Shown here: positions 43,468-51,852 of the stretch, in pieces | Layout of the letters: every line of letters starts with the position of its first letter | Position numbering within the stretch: position 1 is the first letter of the stretch | DNA from: Chelatococcus sambhunathii | Lineage (GTDB): Bacteria > Pseudomonadota > Alphaproteobacteria > Rhizobiales > Beijerinckiaceae | Assembly: GCF_001418005.1 (NCBI RefSeq) | Contig: NZ_LIOL01000015.1 | Span: 7,501-71,500, forward strand | DNA length: 64,000 nt | Direction: 5' to 3' | Notes under the pieces: model-generated | Told to the model about the DNA's origin: nothing | Databases searched by the model: none | Seen by the model: only the letters and a program-made list of their open reading frames with translations | Position numbers and translations under genes: made by a program

Positions 43468-45705
43468 TCACGCCCTCCGGAAGAACGCAAGTAGCCTCAG
43501 GGCGTTGAGCGTGACGAGCACGGTCGCGCCGGTATCGGCGAGGATGGCCATCCACAGGCCCGTCGCGCCGACGACCGTGGTGACGAGGAAGAGCGCCTTG
43601 AGCCCGAGGGCGACGGCGATGTTCTGGCGCACGTTGATCATGGTCGCGCGCGAAAGGCGCAGCAGCACCGGCACGTCGCGCACCCGGTCGTGCAGCAGGG
43701 CCGCATCGGCGGCTTCGAGCGCCACATCGGTGCCGCCGCCCATGGCAATGCCGACATGGGCCCGCGCCAGCGCCGGCGCATCGTTGATGCCGTCGCCGAC
43801 CATGGCGATGCGCCGCCGGGCGGCGAGCTCGCCGATGGCCGCGGCCTTGTCCGCCGGCAGCATGCCGCCCCTTGCCTCGACACCCAACGCGCCGGCGATG
43901 GCTGCCGCCGTGCGCGGATTGTCGCCGCTCAGCATCAGGCTGCCGACCCCGAGCGCACCGAGCTCCGCGACCGCATCGGCCGCATCGGCCCGCGGCTCAT
44001 CGCGCAGGGCGAACAGCCCAGCCGCCTCGCTGCCGACAACGATGACGACGACCGTCTTGCCCTCGCCTTCCAGCCGCGTGATCGACGCGCGCAAGGCGTC
44101 GTCGAGCGGCGCCCTTTCGGCGGCGAAGGGCGGCGCGCCGATGAAGACGGGCGTGCCGCCGACCGTCCCTTCCATGCCCTTGCCGGGCAGTGCACGCACA
44201 TCCAAGGCCGCTGGCGGCTGGACGCCGTCCCTTCCGGCGCGCGCCGCGACGGCTGCGGCGAGCGGGTGGCTGGAATGGCTCTCGACCGCCGCGGCGAGGG
44301 CGAGGAGGCCGGCGGCGTCGCGGCTGCCGAGGGGCACGATGTCGGTCACGACCGGACGACCGACGGTCAGCGTGCCCGTCTTGTCGAAGGCCACGGTCTC
44401 GATGCCCGCCAGCCGCTCGATGACGGCGCCGCCCTTGACGAGCAGGCCGTTGCGCGCCGCCGAGGACAAGGACGAGGCCATCGCCGCGGGTACGGAGATT
44501 ACAAGCGCGCAGGGGCAGCCGATGAGGAGCAGCGTCAGGCCGCGATAGATCCACGTCATCCAGTCCCCGCCGGCGACGAGCGGCGGCGCCACAGCCACCG
44601 CGGCGGCGAGCGCCACGATGAGCGGCATGTACCAGCGGGCAAAATCGTCGATGAAGCGAGCAGTGGGCGCCTTGGCGTCCTGCGCCTCCTCGACGAGGCG
44701 CACGATGCGCGCGACGAGGTTGTCGGCAGCACCCGCCTCCACCACCACGCGCAGGGCCGCCTCGGCGTTGATGGCACCGGCGAAGACCTTGTCCCCCGGT
44801 CCCTTGGCGACGGGCACGGATTCGCCCGTGATCGGCGCCTCGTCGAGGCTCGAGCGCCCGTCGACGACGACGCCGTCGGCCGGCACCCTGTCACCGGGAC
44901 GTACCACGACGATATCACCGATGGCGAGGGCCTCGGCCGGGACGTTCTCGAGCCGGTCACCGGTCTCGCGCAGGGCCGTCTGCGGGACAAGGGCGGCAAG
45001 GGCACGGATGCCGGAGCGGGCCTTCTCGGCCGCCACGCCCTCCAGCAGCTCGCCGACGGCGAAGAGGAAGACGACGATGGCCGCCTCCTCCACCGCGCCG
45101 ATGACGAGTGCGCCGATGACGGCGACCGTCATCAGCATGTCGATGGTCATGGGCGCGCCGGCCGCGGCCTTGCGCAGCGCGGTCCGGGCGATGGGCGCGG
45201 CGGCGACGAGGCTCGCCACGATGAACGCGGCATCGGCGAGGCGCGCATCGGCCAGGCTGACGCCGTAGGCGACGACGAGGAGAAGCCCCGCCGCAATGGC
45301 GATGCGGCCCTTGCCGGTCGTCCACCAGGACGGCGACGCGGCCCGGCGGGGCTCGGCCAACATCGCCGGCGACGCCGGCGACGCGAGGCGCGCAGCGCGA
45401 TAACCGAGGCGGCGGAGCAGCGCTTCGATCTCGCCAGCGCTCGTTCCGTTGCCCAGGTCCAGCGAGACGGTCTCTCGAGCGAGCGAAACGGAGACGCCCG
45501 AGACGCCCGGCAGCCGCGACAGGGCCTTGTCGATGGTCGCGAGGCAGCTCGCACAGTCCATCCCCTCGACACGCCAGGTGAAGGCCGCCGGCGAGGCCCC
45601 GCCAGAGGGGACGCCATGGTCGTGCGCGCCATGAGCGGGGTCATGGCCGCAGCAGCCGCCTGCTTCTTGCGGAAGATGCGCGGTGGAATGGGTGCCGGTG
45701 TGCAT
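43468..45705 (-). CDS. Heavy-metal P1B-type ATPase (Zn/Cd/Pb class)
   Basis: A 745-residue exporter. Order of features: histidine/cysteine-rich N-terminus (CCGHDPAHGAHDHG), one HMA domain with EGMDCASCLATIDKAL, membrane helices, actuator loop with DEAPITGESVPV, metal-binding CPCAL in helix 6 (IGCPCALVISVPAAM), phosphorylation site DKTGTLT, and hinge GDGINDAPALARAHVGIAMGGGTDVALE. CPC plus the ZntA-like C-terminus indicates divalent Zn, Cd or Pb export. A MerR-type promoter lies directly upstream; its regulator is not in the window. Confidence 0.93.
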   Translation of the reverse strand: MHTGTHSTAHLPQEAGGCCGHDPAHGAHDHGVPSGGASPAAFTWRVEGMDCASCLATIDKALSRLPGVSGVSVSLARETVSLDLGNGTSAGEIEALLRRLGYRAARLASPASPAMLAEPRRAASPSWWTTGKGRIAIAAGLLLVVAYGVSLADARLADAAFIVASLVAAAPIARTALRKAAAGAPMTIDMLMTVAVIGALVIGAVEEAAIVVFLFAVGELLEGVAAEKARSGIRALAALVPQTALRETGDRLENVPAEALAIGDIVVVRPGDRVPADGVVVDGRSSLDEAPITGESVPVAKGPGDKVFAGAINAEAALRVVVEAGAADNLVARIVRLVEEAQDAKAPTARFIDDFARWYMPLIVALAAAVAVAPPLVAGGDWMTWIYRGLTLLLIGCPCALVISVPAAMASSLSSAARNGLLVKGGAVIERLAGIETVAFDKTGTLTVGRPVVTDIVPLGSRDAAGLLALAAAVESHSSHPLAAAVAARAGRDGVQPPAALDVRALPGKGMEGTVGGTPVFIGAPPFAAERAPLDDALRASITRLEGEGKTVVVIVVGSEAAGLFALRDEPRADAADAVAELGALGVGSLMLSGDNPRTAAAIAGALGVEARGGMLPADKAAAIGELAARRRIAMVGDGINDAPALARAHVGIAMGGGTDVALEAADAALLHDRVRDVPVLLRLSRATMINVRQNIAVALGLKALFLVTTVVGATGLWMAILADTGATVLVTLNALRLLAFFRRA

Positions 45706-45737
45706 GAACCTGCCCGTCCGTTTCTGGTCAGGCAGGC

Positions 45738-45768
45738 ACCATAATTCCTGTAGCGACTACAGGGTCAA
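45738..45768 (-). promoter_or_regulatory. MerR/ZntR-type metal-responsive promoter
   Basis: On the minus strand, -35 TTGACC (45768-45763) and -10 TATGGT (45743-45738) are separated by exactly 19 bp, the overlong spacing that MerR-family activators correct. The spacer contains the dyad cctgtag-cga-ctacagg (45747-45763), close to ZntR/CueR/PbrR operators. The transcript would start about 25 bp before the P-ATPase ATG. Confidence 0.87.
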
Positions 45769-45822
45769 ACGGCCTCCGGCGCTTTTCGATCGCAGGGCGC
45801 GCATGGCCGCCCTGTGGTCCGC

Positions 45823-46611
45823 TCAGACCACCAGCTTGCGGTAGAGGTGCCACGTGGCGTGGCCCAGCACCGGCAGGACGACGGCGAGGCCGACGAAGAG
45901 CGGCAGCGCGCCGGCGAGGAGGCTGATCGCGACCACCAGACCCCAGACGAGGATGGGGATCGGGTTGACAAGAGCCGCCTTGATCGAGGTCGCCACCGCC
46001 ACGGCCGCACCCACGTCCCGGTCGACCAGCATGGGGAAAGAGACGGCGCTGAGGAGCAGCACGACGAGGGCGAAGCCGAGCCCGACGATATTGCCGATCA
46101 CGATGAGGCGCAGCCCCTCGGGCGTGCCGAGGATCGTGGCGAAGAACTCGCCCATGGGCTTCGGAGCGTCGATGCCGAAGATCGACTGATAGATGGCATG
46201 GGCGGTGGTGACCCAGGCAAAGAAGATCGCCATCAGGGCCACAGCCAGCGCGCCGATGGCCCAGATCGAGGGCGAGCGCAGGACGTCGAAGGCATGTTTC
46301 CAAGACGTATCGAGGCCCTGTTCGCGCCGCTTGCTCATCTCATAGAGGCCGATGGCGGCGAAAGGACCGATCAACGCGAAGCCGGTGATGAGCGGATAGA
46401 CCAGCGGCATCAGGTTGTTGTCGTAGGTTGCCCGTCCGAGCAGCAGCCCCATCACGGGGTAGATGATGATGAGAAAGGGCAGGTGGCTCGGCATCTCCCG
46501 GAAGTCCTCGAGCCCCCGCGCGAGTGCCTGCCAGAGGTCGCCGACCGTGATCTTGCGAACAGCCGGAACGTGGACGTCGTCGTTGGGCCCGGAAATGACG
46601 TGGAACACCAT
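45823..46611 (-). CDS. DUF2189 family membrane protein
   Basis: A 262-residue protein with six hydrophobic segments (for example LPFLIIIYPVMGLLLGR, LVYPLITGFALIGPFAAIGLYEMSKRREQG, and IPILVWGLVVAISLLAGALPLFVGLAVVLPVLGHATWHLYRKLV at the end). The GFALIGPFAAIGLYEMSKRRE and GHATWHLYRK elements identify the DUF2189 family, of unknown function and often near cytochrome or respiratory genes. The ATG at 46611 (MVFHVISGPND) is preferred; 64 further upstream codons are open but overlap pabC. Confidence 0.82.
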   Translation of the reverse strand: MVFHVISGPNDDVHVPAVRKITVGDLWQALARGLEDFREMPSHLPFLIIIYPVMGLLLGRATYDNNLMPLVYPLITGFALIGPFAAIGLYEMSKRREQGLDTSWKHAFDVLRSPSIWAIGALAVALMAIFFAWVTTAHAIYQSIFGIDAPKPMGEFFATILGTPEGLRLIVIGNIVGLGFALVVLLLSAVSFPMLVDRDVGAAVAVATSIKAALVNPIPILVWGLVVAISLLAGALPLFVGLAVVLPVLGHATWHLYRKLVV

Positions 46612-46729
46612 GGCTCTGCCTCCGCAAACCGTGGCGGTCGCGAGGCCCGAGATGGCGCTGCCCCCTCCTGCGCTGGTCACGTCGAGCTGCGACCTGCTGA
46701 CGCAGCATAATCCCTTGCGGGCCTCCGTG

Positions 46730-47596
46730 TCATCCCGCGGCGAAACCGACGGCGAAGGGATCGAGACCACAGGCGGCGGATATGGCGTTGCGGACCAGTC
46801 CACGCAGGGCTGCCACCGCCTTCTCGGCTCGCGGCAGGGTGCGCCCGTCGAGTGCCGCCACCGCCATCACCAGACGCAGGCTGTTGGTGGCGAGAACGGC
46901 ATCGGCCTCAAGAAGGTCCTCTGGCGCGAGCGGCGCTTCGCGCGCTGCAAGCCCGGCCTTTGCCGCCTGCGCGAGGAGCAATGTGCGCAACGTGCCGGGC
47001 AGCACGCCGTCGCAGACCGGCGGGGTCAGGAGCGCGGTTCCACGGACAATGAAGAGGTTGGCCATGCTCGTCCCGGCCACGCGCCCCTCCGTGTTGAGGA
47101 GAAGGGCATCGTCGGCGCTCCGAGCCACGGCCTCCTCCAGCGCCATCACATTATCGAGATAGGACAAGGTCTTCATCCGAGAAAGCGGTGAAGTCTCGTT
47201 GCGGCGGATGGCGACGGTGGCGAGCGTGATGTCGGTAAAGGCCATCGATGGCTGCCACGGCGCCATGGTGACGAGGAGGTTCGGCGCCGCATCGGCGGGA
47301 ATGCGCAGCCCGCGGGCACCGGGGCCGCGCGTCACGGCAAGGCGCAGCGCACAATCGCCGGCAGCGGTTTCGGCCAGCAGCATGGCAACCGCGCGGACAA
47401 ACGCTTCGCGCTCTACCGGCAGGCGAAGCTCGGCCGCGGCGGAACAGAGCCGGTCGAGGTGCGCGTCGAGCATGAAGGGGCGGCCGGAGACGACGAGGAT
47501 GGTCTCGAACAGGCCGTCGCCGAGCGTCAGGCCGCGGTCGCGCAGGTCGAGCGCGGCCGCGGTGCCTTCATGGATCTCGCCGTTCAGGACGAACAT
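46730..47596 (-). CDS. pabC: Aminotransferase class IV, probable 4-amino-4-deoxychorismate lyase
   Basis: A 288-residue fold type IV PLP enzyme with FVLNGEIHEGTAAALDLRDRGLTLGDGLFETI at the start, the PLP lysine in SRMKTLSYLDNVMALEEA, and TSMANLFIVRGTALLTPPV. Branched-chain and D-amino acid aminotransferases share the fold, but the position directly after pabA, overlapping it by 13 bp, indicates PabC: splitting aminodeoxychorismate into 4-aminobenzoate and pyruvate for folate synthesis. The three pab genes form a tight operon pabB-pabA-pabC. Confidence 0.88.
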   Translation of the reverse strand: MFVLNGEIHEGTAAALDLRDRGLTLGDGLFETILVVSGRPFMLDAHLDRLCSAAAELRLPVEREAFVRAVAMLLAETAAGDCALRLAVTRGPGARGLRIPADAAPNLLVTMAPWQPSMAFTDITLATVAIRRNETSPLSRMKTLSYLDNVMALEEAVARSADDALLLNTEGRVAGTSMANLFIVRGTALLTPPVCDGVLPGTLRTLLLAQAAKAGLAAREAPLAPEDLLEADAVLATNSLRLVMAVAALDGRTLPRAEKAVAALRGLVRNAISAACGLDPFAVGFAAG

Positions 47597-48189
47597 ATTC
47601 CCTCCCCGTTGGCGGCGAACCGCTCGGCGGCGGCGAGAAAATTGGCGAGCAGCGCCTTGCCCTGCGGCGTCAGCACGGATTCGGGATGGAACTGGATGCC
47701 GTAGGTCGGATGCGCGCGGTGCGCGAGCGCCATGATCTCCCCCTCGGGCGAGCGGGCCGTCACGCGCAGCGGCCCGGCTTCATCGTCGAGCGTGACGATC
47801 AGGGAATGGTACCGCCCGACGGCGAGCGGCTGCGGCAGGCCGGCGAAGAGCCCCTCCCCCTCGTGCAGGGCCGGCGCCGCACGCCCGTGCATCGGTACCC
47901 GGGCGCGCACTACCTGCCCCCCGAACACTTCGCCGATGCACTGGTGGCCGAGGCAGATGCCAAGGAGCGGCACCCGCCCGGAAAAGGCGCGGACGACGTC
48001 GCACGAGATGCCGGCCTCTCGGGGCGTGCACGGCCCTGGCGAGAGCACGACGGCCGAAGGGTGCATGGCAGCGAGCCCTTCGACATCCACCGCATCGTTG
48101 CGCACGACCGTCACCTCGCGACCGAGCTCGCACAGGTAGCGCGCGATGTTGAAGACGAAGGAATCGTAATTGTCGATGACGACGATCAT
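47584..48189 (-). CDS. pabA: Aminodeoxychorismate/anthranilate synthase component II
   Basis: A 201-residue glutamine amidotransferase. It starts MIVVIDNYDSFVFNIARYL, shows the oxyanion strand LSPGPCTPREAG, the nucleophile cysteine in PLLGICLGHQCIGEVFGG and the His-Glu pair in GIQFHPESVLT. It feeds ammonia to the synthase encoded just upstream. TrpG is nearly identical in sequence, and one subunit may serve both; the pab neighbours favour PabA. It begins 3 bp after the pabB stop and its 3' end overlaps pabC. Confidence 0.9.
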   Translation of the reverse strand: MIVVIDNYDSFVFNIARYLCELGREVTVVRNDAVDVEGLAAMHPSAVVLSPGPCTPREAGISCDVVRAFSGRVPLLGICLGHQCIGEVFGGQVVRARVPMHGRAAPALHEGEGLFAGLPQPLAVGRYHSLIVTLDDEAGPLRVTARSPEGEIMALAHRAHPTYGIQFHPESVLTPQGKALLANFLAAAERFAANGEGICSS

Positions 48190-48192
48190 GAC

Positions 48193-49590
48193 TCACGCCG
48201 CCTCGCCCGTTGCCGAACCGGCGAAGGCCTCGAAGATACGACGGGCCTTCACCATCGTCTCCTCATGTTCGGCCGGCGGGTCGGAGAGCATGGTGATGCC
48301 GCCGCCGGCCTGCACCACGGCCTTGCCGCCGGCAAGCGTCACCGTACGGATGGCGATGTTAAGGTCCATGTCGCCGGAAAAGCCGATGAAGCCGATGGCG
48401 CCGCAGAAGACGCCGCGAGCGTTGCGCTCGAGCTCGGCGATGATCTCCATGGCGCGGATCTTCGGCGCGCCGGAGATGGACCCGCCCGGGAAGGTCGCGG
48501 CGATGAGATCGACGGCATCGCGCCCGGCCTCGAGCTCGCCCGTCACGGTCGAGACGAGGTGATGCACGTTGGCGTAGCTCTCCAGCGCACACAGCGCCGG
48601 CTCCAGTACGCTGCCCGGCCGGCAGACGCGCGAGAGGTCGTTGCGCAGAAGATCGACGATCATCAGGTTCTCGGCCCGGTCCTTCTCGGAAACGGCGAGA
48701 GCGGCTGCGAGGGCGGCATCCTCCTGCGGGTCGGCGCTGCGCGGTGCGGTGCCCTTGATCGGCCGCGTCTCGACGTGGCCTCGGTCGAGCCGCAGAAACC
48801 GTTCCGGCGACGAGGAGGCGACCTTGACCTCACCGTGGTCGAGCCAGGCGCCGAACGGCGCCGCATTGACCGAGCGCAGCCGCCGGTAGAAGGCCCAGCC
48901 GTCGAAGCCCGGCGGCAAAGGGGCCTCGAAGCGCTGGGCGAGGCAAGCCTGGAAGATATCGCCCGCCAGGATGTAGTCGATGGTGCGGCGCACGAGCGCA
49001 AGATAGTCGTCACGCGGGAAGTCCGCGACCCAGGCATCGGAGGCGATCGCCGGATTGCCGCGCGTCGGCGGCGCCGGCTGCCGCAGCCGGTCGAGAAACG
49101 TCTCCGCCCGCTGCCCGGCGCGCCGCTCACGCAAGGCGGGGTCGGTCTCGGGCCAGCCGGTGGAGACGAGGAAGGCGCGGGGGGCGGCGAGGTCGAAGGC
49201 AAGGACGACGTCGTAGAAGGGCAGCACCGCCTCGGGCACCGCGCCGGCCCCGGCCGCCGGCGGGGGCAGCCTCTCGAAGGCGCGCGCGAGATCGTAGGCG
49301 AGAAAGCCGGCCGCCCCGCCCTGGAAGGGCGGCAGGTCCGCCAGCCTCTCCTGCCGGAAGGCGGCAAGGCGCGCCTTCAGCGCCGGGACGAACGGTTCGT
49401 CGAGCCGCTTCCCATCCCAGAGGCAGCGCCCGTCGCGCACCGAGAAGATGCCGAACGGATCGGCGGCCACATAGGCGTAACGGCCAAGGCCGCCGTCACG
49501 GGCGCTGTCAAGGAAAGTCAGGTGACCGAGCGGCGCAAGGCGCGCCGCCGAATCCACAGGGTCAAGGCCGTCGAGAACACGTATCTGCAT
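48193..49590 (-). CDS. pabB: Aminodeoxychorismate synthase component I
   Basis: A 465-residue chorismate-binding enzyme. The diagnostic motif is ETRPIKGTAPRS: the PIKGT lysine marks aminodeoxychorismate synthase, where anthranilate synthase has PIAGT. Others are ENLMIVDLLRNDLSRVCRPGSV, TVTGELEAGRDAVDLIAATFPGGSISGAPKIRAMEII. The start at 49590 (MQIRVLDGLDP) is chosen; the longer open frame upstream runs into a palindromic repeat. It is the first gene of pabB-pabA-pabC. Confidence 0.9.
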   Translation of the reverse strand: MQIRVLDGLDPVDSAARLAPLGHLTFLDSARDGGLGRYAYVAADPFGIFSVRDGRCLWDGKRLDEPFVPALKARLAAFRQERLADLPPFQGGAAGFLAYDLARAFERLPPPAAGAGAVPEAVLPFYDVVLAFDLAAPRAFLVSTGWPETDPALRERRAGQRAETFLDRLRQPAPPTRGNPAIASDAWVADFPRDDYLALVRRTIDYILAGDIFQACLAQRFEAPLPPGFDGWAFYRRLRSVNAAPFGAWLDHGEVKVASSSPERFLRLDRGHVETRPIKGTAPRSADPQEDAALAAALAVSEKDRAENLMIVDLLRNDLSRVCRPGSVLEPALCALESYANVHHLVSTVTGELEAGRDAVDLIAATFPGGSISGAPKIRAMEIIAELERNARGVFCGAIGFIGFSGDMDLNIAIRTVTLAGGKAVVQAGGGITMLSDPPAEHEETMVKARRIFEAFAGSATGEAA

Positions 49591-50142
49591 GGGCCCTGCC
49601 CGACGTCCCCCAGCCCGGTTCCTGAGCCGGCATTTATGATCGCGCGCCGGCGGACCGCAAGCCCCGGCTGTCGGAAGAACGGGCGTGGGCGCGGATGCCT
49701 GCGACAAGCGCATGGCTGCTCGGTCGAGGTTCGACCGCTTGGCTTCAACGCGTCGATCTCGCGTGTGAAACGGATGCCGTCGCCATTCGGGGCGTGACAG
49801 GACACACGGCGCTGACATGGTCTTCCGGCCGTCTCCGCCGTCATGCCCGCGCTTGTCGCGGGCATCCATGCCACCCACGCCTGCGCGCTGCCGGAAGGCG
49901 TGGATGGCCGCGACAAGCGCGGCCATGACGGGCGGGGAGGCTGCGGCCCCTTTCCGTTTTCATCCGCGCCAGCCGGACGGCCGTGTAGGCGCGAGCATGG
50001 CGGTAAGACCTGCACTTCCCGGCAGCATCAGTCGCCGCTCCCGCAAGAAATCGTGATCTCGCCCCGGCGGCGTGCTACCAGTTTGGAATCGCATCAGAAA
50101 AGCGATCCGGCCTGCGACCCGGACGGCGGAGAGCGACAGGGA
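49591..50142 (+). other. Long divergent intergenic region with palindromic repeat
   Basis: These 552 bp separate pabB (minus) from the formate dehydrogenase genes (plus). I find no coding region: long open frames here read through the repeat at 49840-49929 and are composition artefacts. Promoters for both operons must lie here, but no clear -35/-10 pair was found. Confidence 0.5.
49840..49929 (+). repeat. Palindromic intergenic repeat with 33-bp arms
   Basis: Arms 49840-49872 and 49897-49929 are near-perfect reverse complements (gtcatgccc... and ...ggccatgac ends, with cgcgcttgtcgcgg in the stem). They would form a long hairpin with a 24-nt loop. Sequences of this gtcatg-ccgcgcttgtcgcgg type recur between genes in many Hyphomicrobiales; here it lies in the pabB-fds gap. 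Confidence 0.8.
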
Positions 50143-51852
50143 ATGAGCGACGACGACGCGGTGATGGCGAGGCCCCGCGGCAAGGGACGGGCACGTGTCG
50201 GCAAGGGCCGTCCGCTTGACGAGGCCGCGCTCGACGAGGTGCGCGCCGTCATCATGGAGACGCCGCTCAGGCGCGACCGGCTGATCGAATATCTGCATCT
50301 CCTGCAGGACCGTTTCGGCGCGCTGCGCCCGCGCCACCTCCATGCGCTCGCCGCCGCCATGGGCCTCGCCCAGGCCGAGGTCTTCGAGGTCGCGAGCTTC
50401 TATCACCATTTCGACGTCATCGCCGACGACGCGCCGGACCTGCCGCCGGTCACCGTGCGCGTCTGCGACAGCATCTCTTGCATGCTGGCCGGTGCCGAGG
50501 CCCTCGTCGCGGCGCTCATCGGCACGGTCGATCCGCGTGAAGTGCGCGTCGTGCGCGGGCCCTGTATCGGCCGCTGCGCCGCGGCGCCCGCCGCGCAGGT
50601 GGGGCAGCGGGCGGTCGATCACGCCACGGTCGAGACGATTGCCGCTCTCGCCGCCGAAGGAGCGACGGTTGCGCAGTTGCCGGAGTACGAGACGCTGAGC
50701 GCCTGTCTGGAGGCCGGCGGCTACCGCGCCTTCGTCTCCTGCCAGAGCGGGGCGAAAAGCCGCGAGGAGACGATCGCCGCGCTGTCGGACGCCGGCCTGC
50801 GCGGGCTCGGTGGCGCGGGCTTCCCGGCCGGGCGCAAGTGGGCGGCCGTGGCGGCGCAACCGGCGCCGCGGCTGATGACGGTGAATGCCGACGAGGGCGA
50901 GCCCGGCACCTTCAAGGACCGCTGGTGGCTGGAGCGCACGCCGCACCGCATGCTGGAGGGCATGCTGATCGCCGCCTGGGCGGTGGCGGTGGAGCGCATC
51001 TACATCTACCTGCGCGACGAATATCCGGCCGTGCGCGAGATCCTGAGGCGCGAGATCGCGGCGCTCGAAGGCGCGGGGCTCGTCGCCCCCGGATTCATCG
51101 AACTGAGGCGCGGCGCCGGCGCCTACATCTGCGGCGAGGAATCGGCGATGATCGAGTCGATCGAAGGCAAGCGCGGCCTGCCGCGTCACCGGCCGCCCTA
51201 TATCGCCGAGGTCGGCCTCTTCGGCCGCCCGACGCTCAACCACAATGTCGAGACGCTCGCCTGGATCCCCGACATCCTGTCGCGCGGCGCCGACTGGTTC
51301 ACCGCCGAGGGTCGGCGCGGGCACAAGGGCCTGCGCTCCTTCTCCGTCTCCGGCCGCGTGCGCGAGCCGGGCGTCAAGGTCGCGCCGGCGGGCATCACGG
51401 CGCGCGAATTGATCGACGAGTTCTGCGGCGGCATGGCCGAGGGACACGCTTTCGGCGCCTATCTGCCCGGCGGCGCCTCCGGCGGCATCCTGCCGGCCTC
51501 TCTCGCCGACGTGCCGCTCGACTTCGGTTCGCTCGATCCGCACGGTGCCTTCATCGGCAGCCATGCCGTCATCGTTCTTTCCGACAAGGACGACCTCAGG
51601 GCCGTCGCGCTCAATCTCATGCGCTTCTTCCGTGCCGAGAGCTGCGGCCAGTGCACGCCCTGCCGCGCCGGGACCGACAAGATGGTGCGCCTGATGGAAG
51701 CCGACGCGTGGGACCGCGACCTGATGGAGGATCTCTCCACCGCGATGCGTGACGCCTCCATCTGCGGCCTCGGCCAGGCGGCGCCCAATCCTGTGCGTTC
51801 GATCCTCGCCTTCTTCAACGGCACGGCAGCGGGAGCAGGAGGGGCACGATGA
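50143..51852 (+). CDS. fdsB: NAD-dependent formate dehydrogenase, fused gamma-beta subunit
   Basis: A 569-residue protein combining NuoE- and NuoF-like modules. The N-terminal ~150 residues form the gamma part with a [2Fe-2S] cluster (CDSISC and CIGRCAAAP). The rest is the diaphorase: glycine-rich GLGGAGFPAGRKW, NADEGEPGTFKD and AYICGEESAMIESIEGKRG bind FMN and NAD, and SCGQCTPCRAGTDKM plus SICGLGQAAPN hold a [4Fe-4S] cluster. It passes electrons from formate to NAD. The ATG at 50143 fits; the upstream open frame is repeat sequence. Its 3' end overlaps the alpha gene by 4 bp. Confidence 0.92.
   Translation: MSDDDAVMARPRGKGRARVGKGRPLDEAALDEVRAVIMETPLRRDRLIEYLHLLQDRFGALRPRHLHALAAAMGLAQAEVFEVASFYHHFDVIADDAPDLPPVTVRVCDSISCMLAGAEALVAALIGTVDPREVRVVRGPCIGRCAAAPAAQVGQRAVDHATVETIAALAAEGATVAQLPEYETLSACLEAGGYRAFVSCQSGAKSREETIAALSDAGLRGLGGAGFPAGRKWAAVAAQPAPRLMTVNADEGEPGTFKDRWWLERTPHRMLEGMLIAAWAVAVERIYIYLRDEYPAVREILRREIAALEGAGLVAPGFIELRRGAGAYICGEESAMIESIEGKRGLPRHRPPYIAEVGLFGRPTLNHNVETLAWIPDILSRGADWFTAEGRRGHKGLRSFSVSGRVREPGVKVAPAGITARELIDEFCGGMAEGHAFGAYLPGGASGGILPASLADVPLDFGSLDPHGAFIGSHAVIVLSDKDDLRAVALNLMRFFRAESCGQCTPCRAGTDKMVRLMEADAWDRDLMEDLSTAMRDASICGLGQAAPNPVRSILAFFNGTAAGAGGAR

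Noticed and set aside
43690-45744. A 684-codon plus-strand frame opposite the P-type ATPase
   Set aside because: The minus-strand protein has DKTGT, CPC and HMA motifs; the plus-strand frame has none and is biased toward R, D, G and A.
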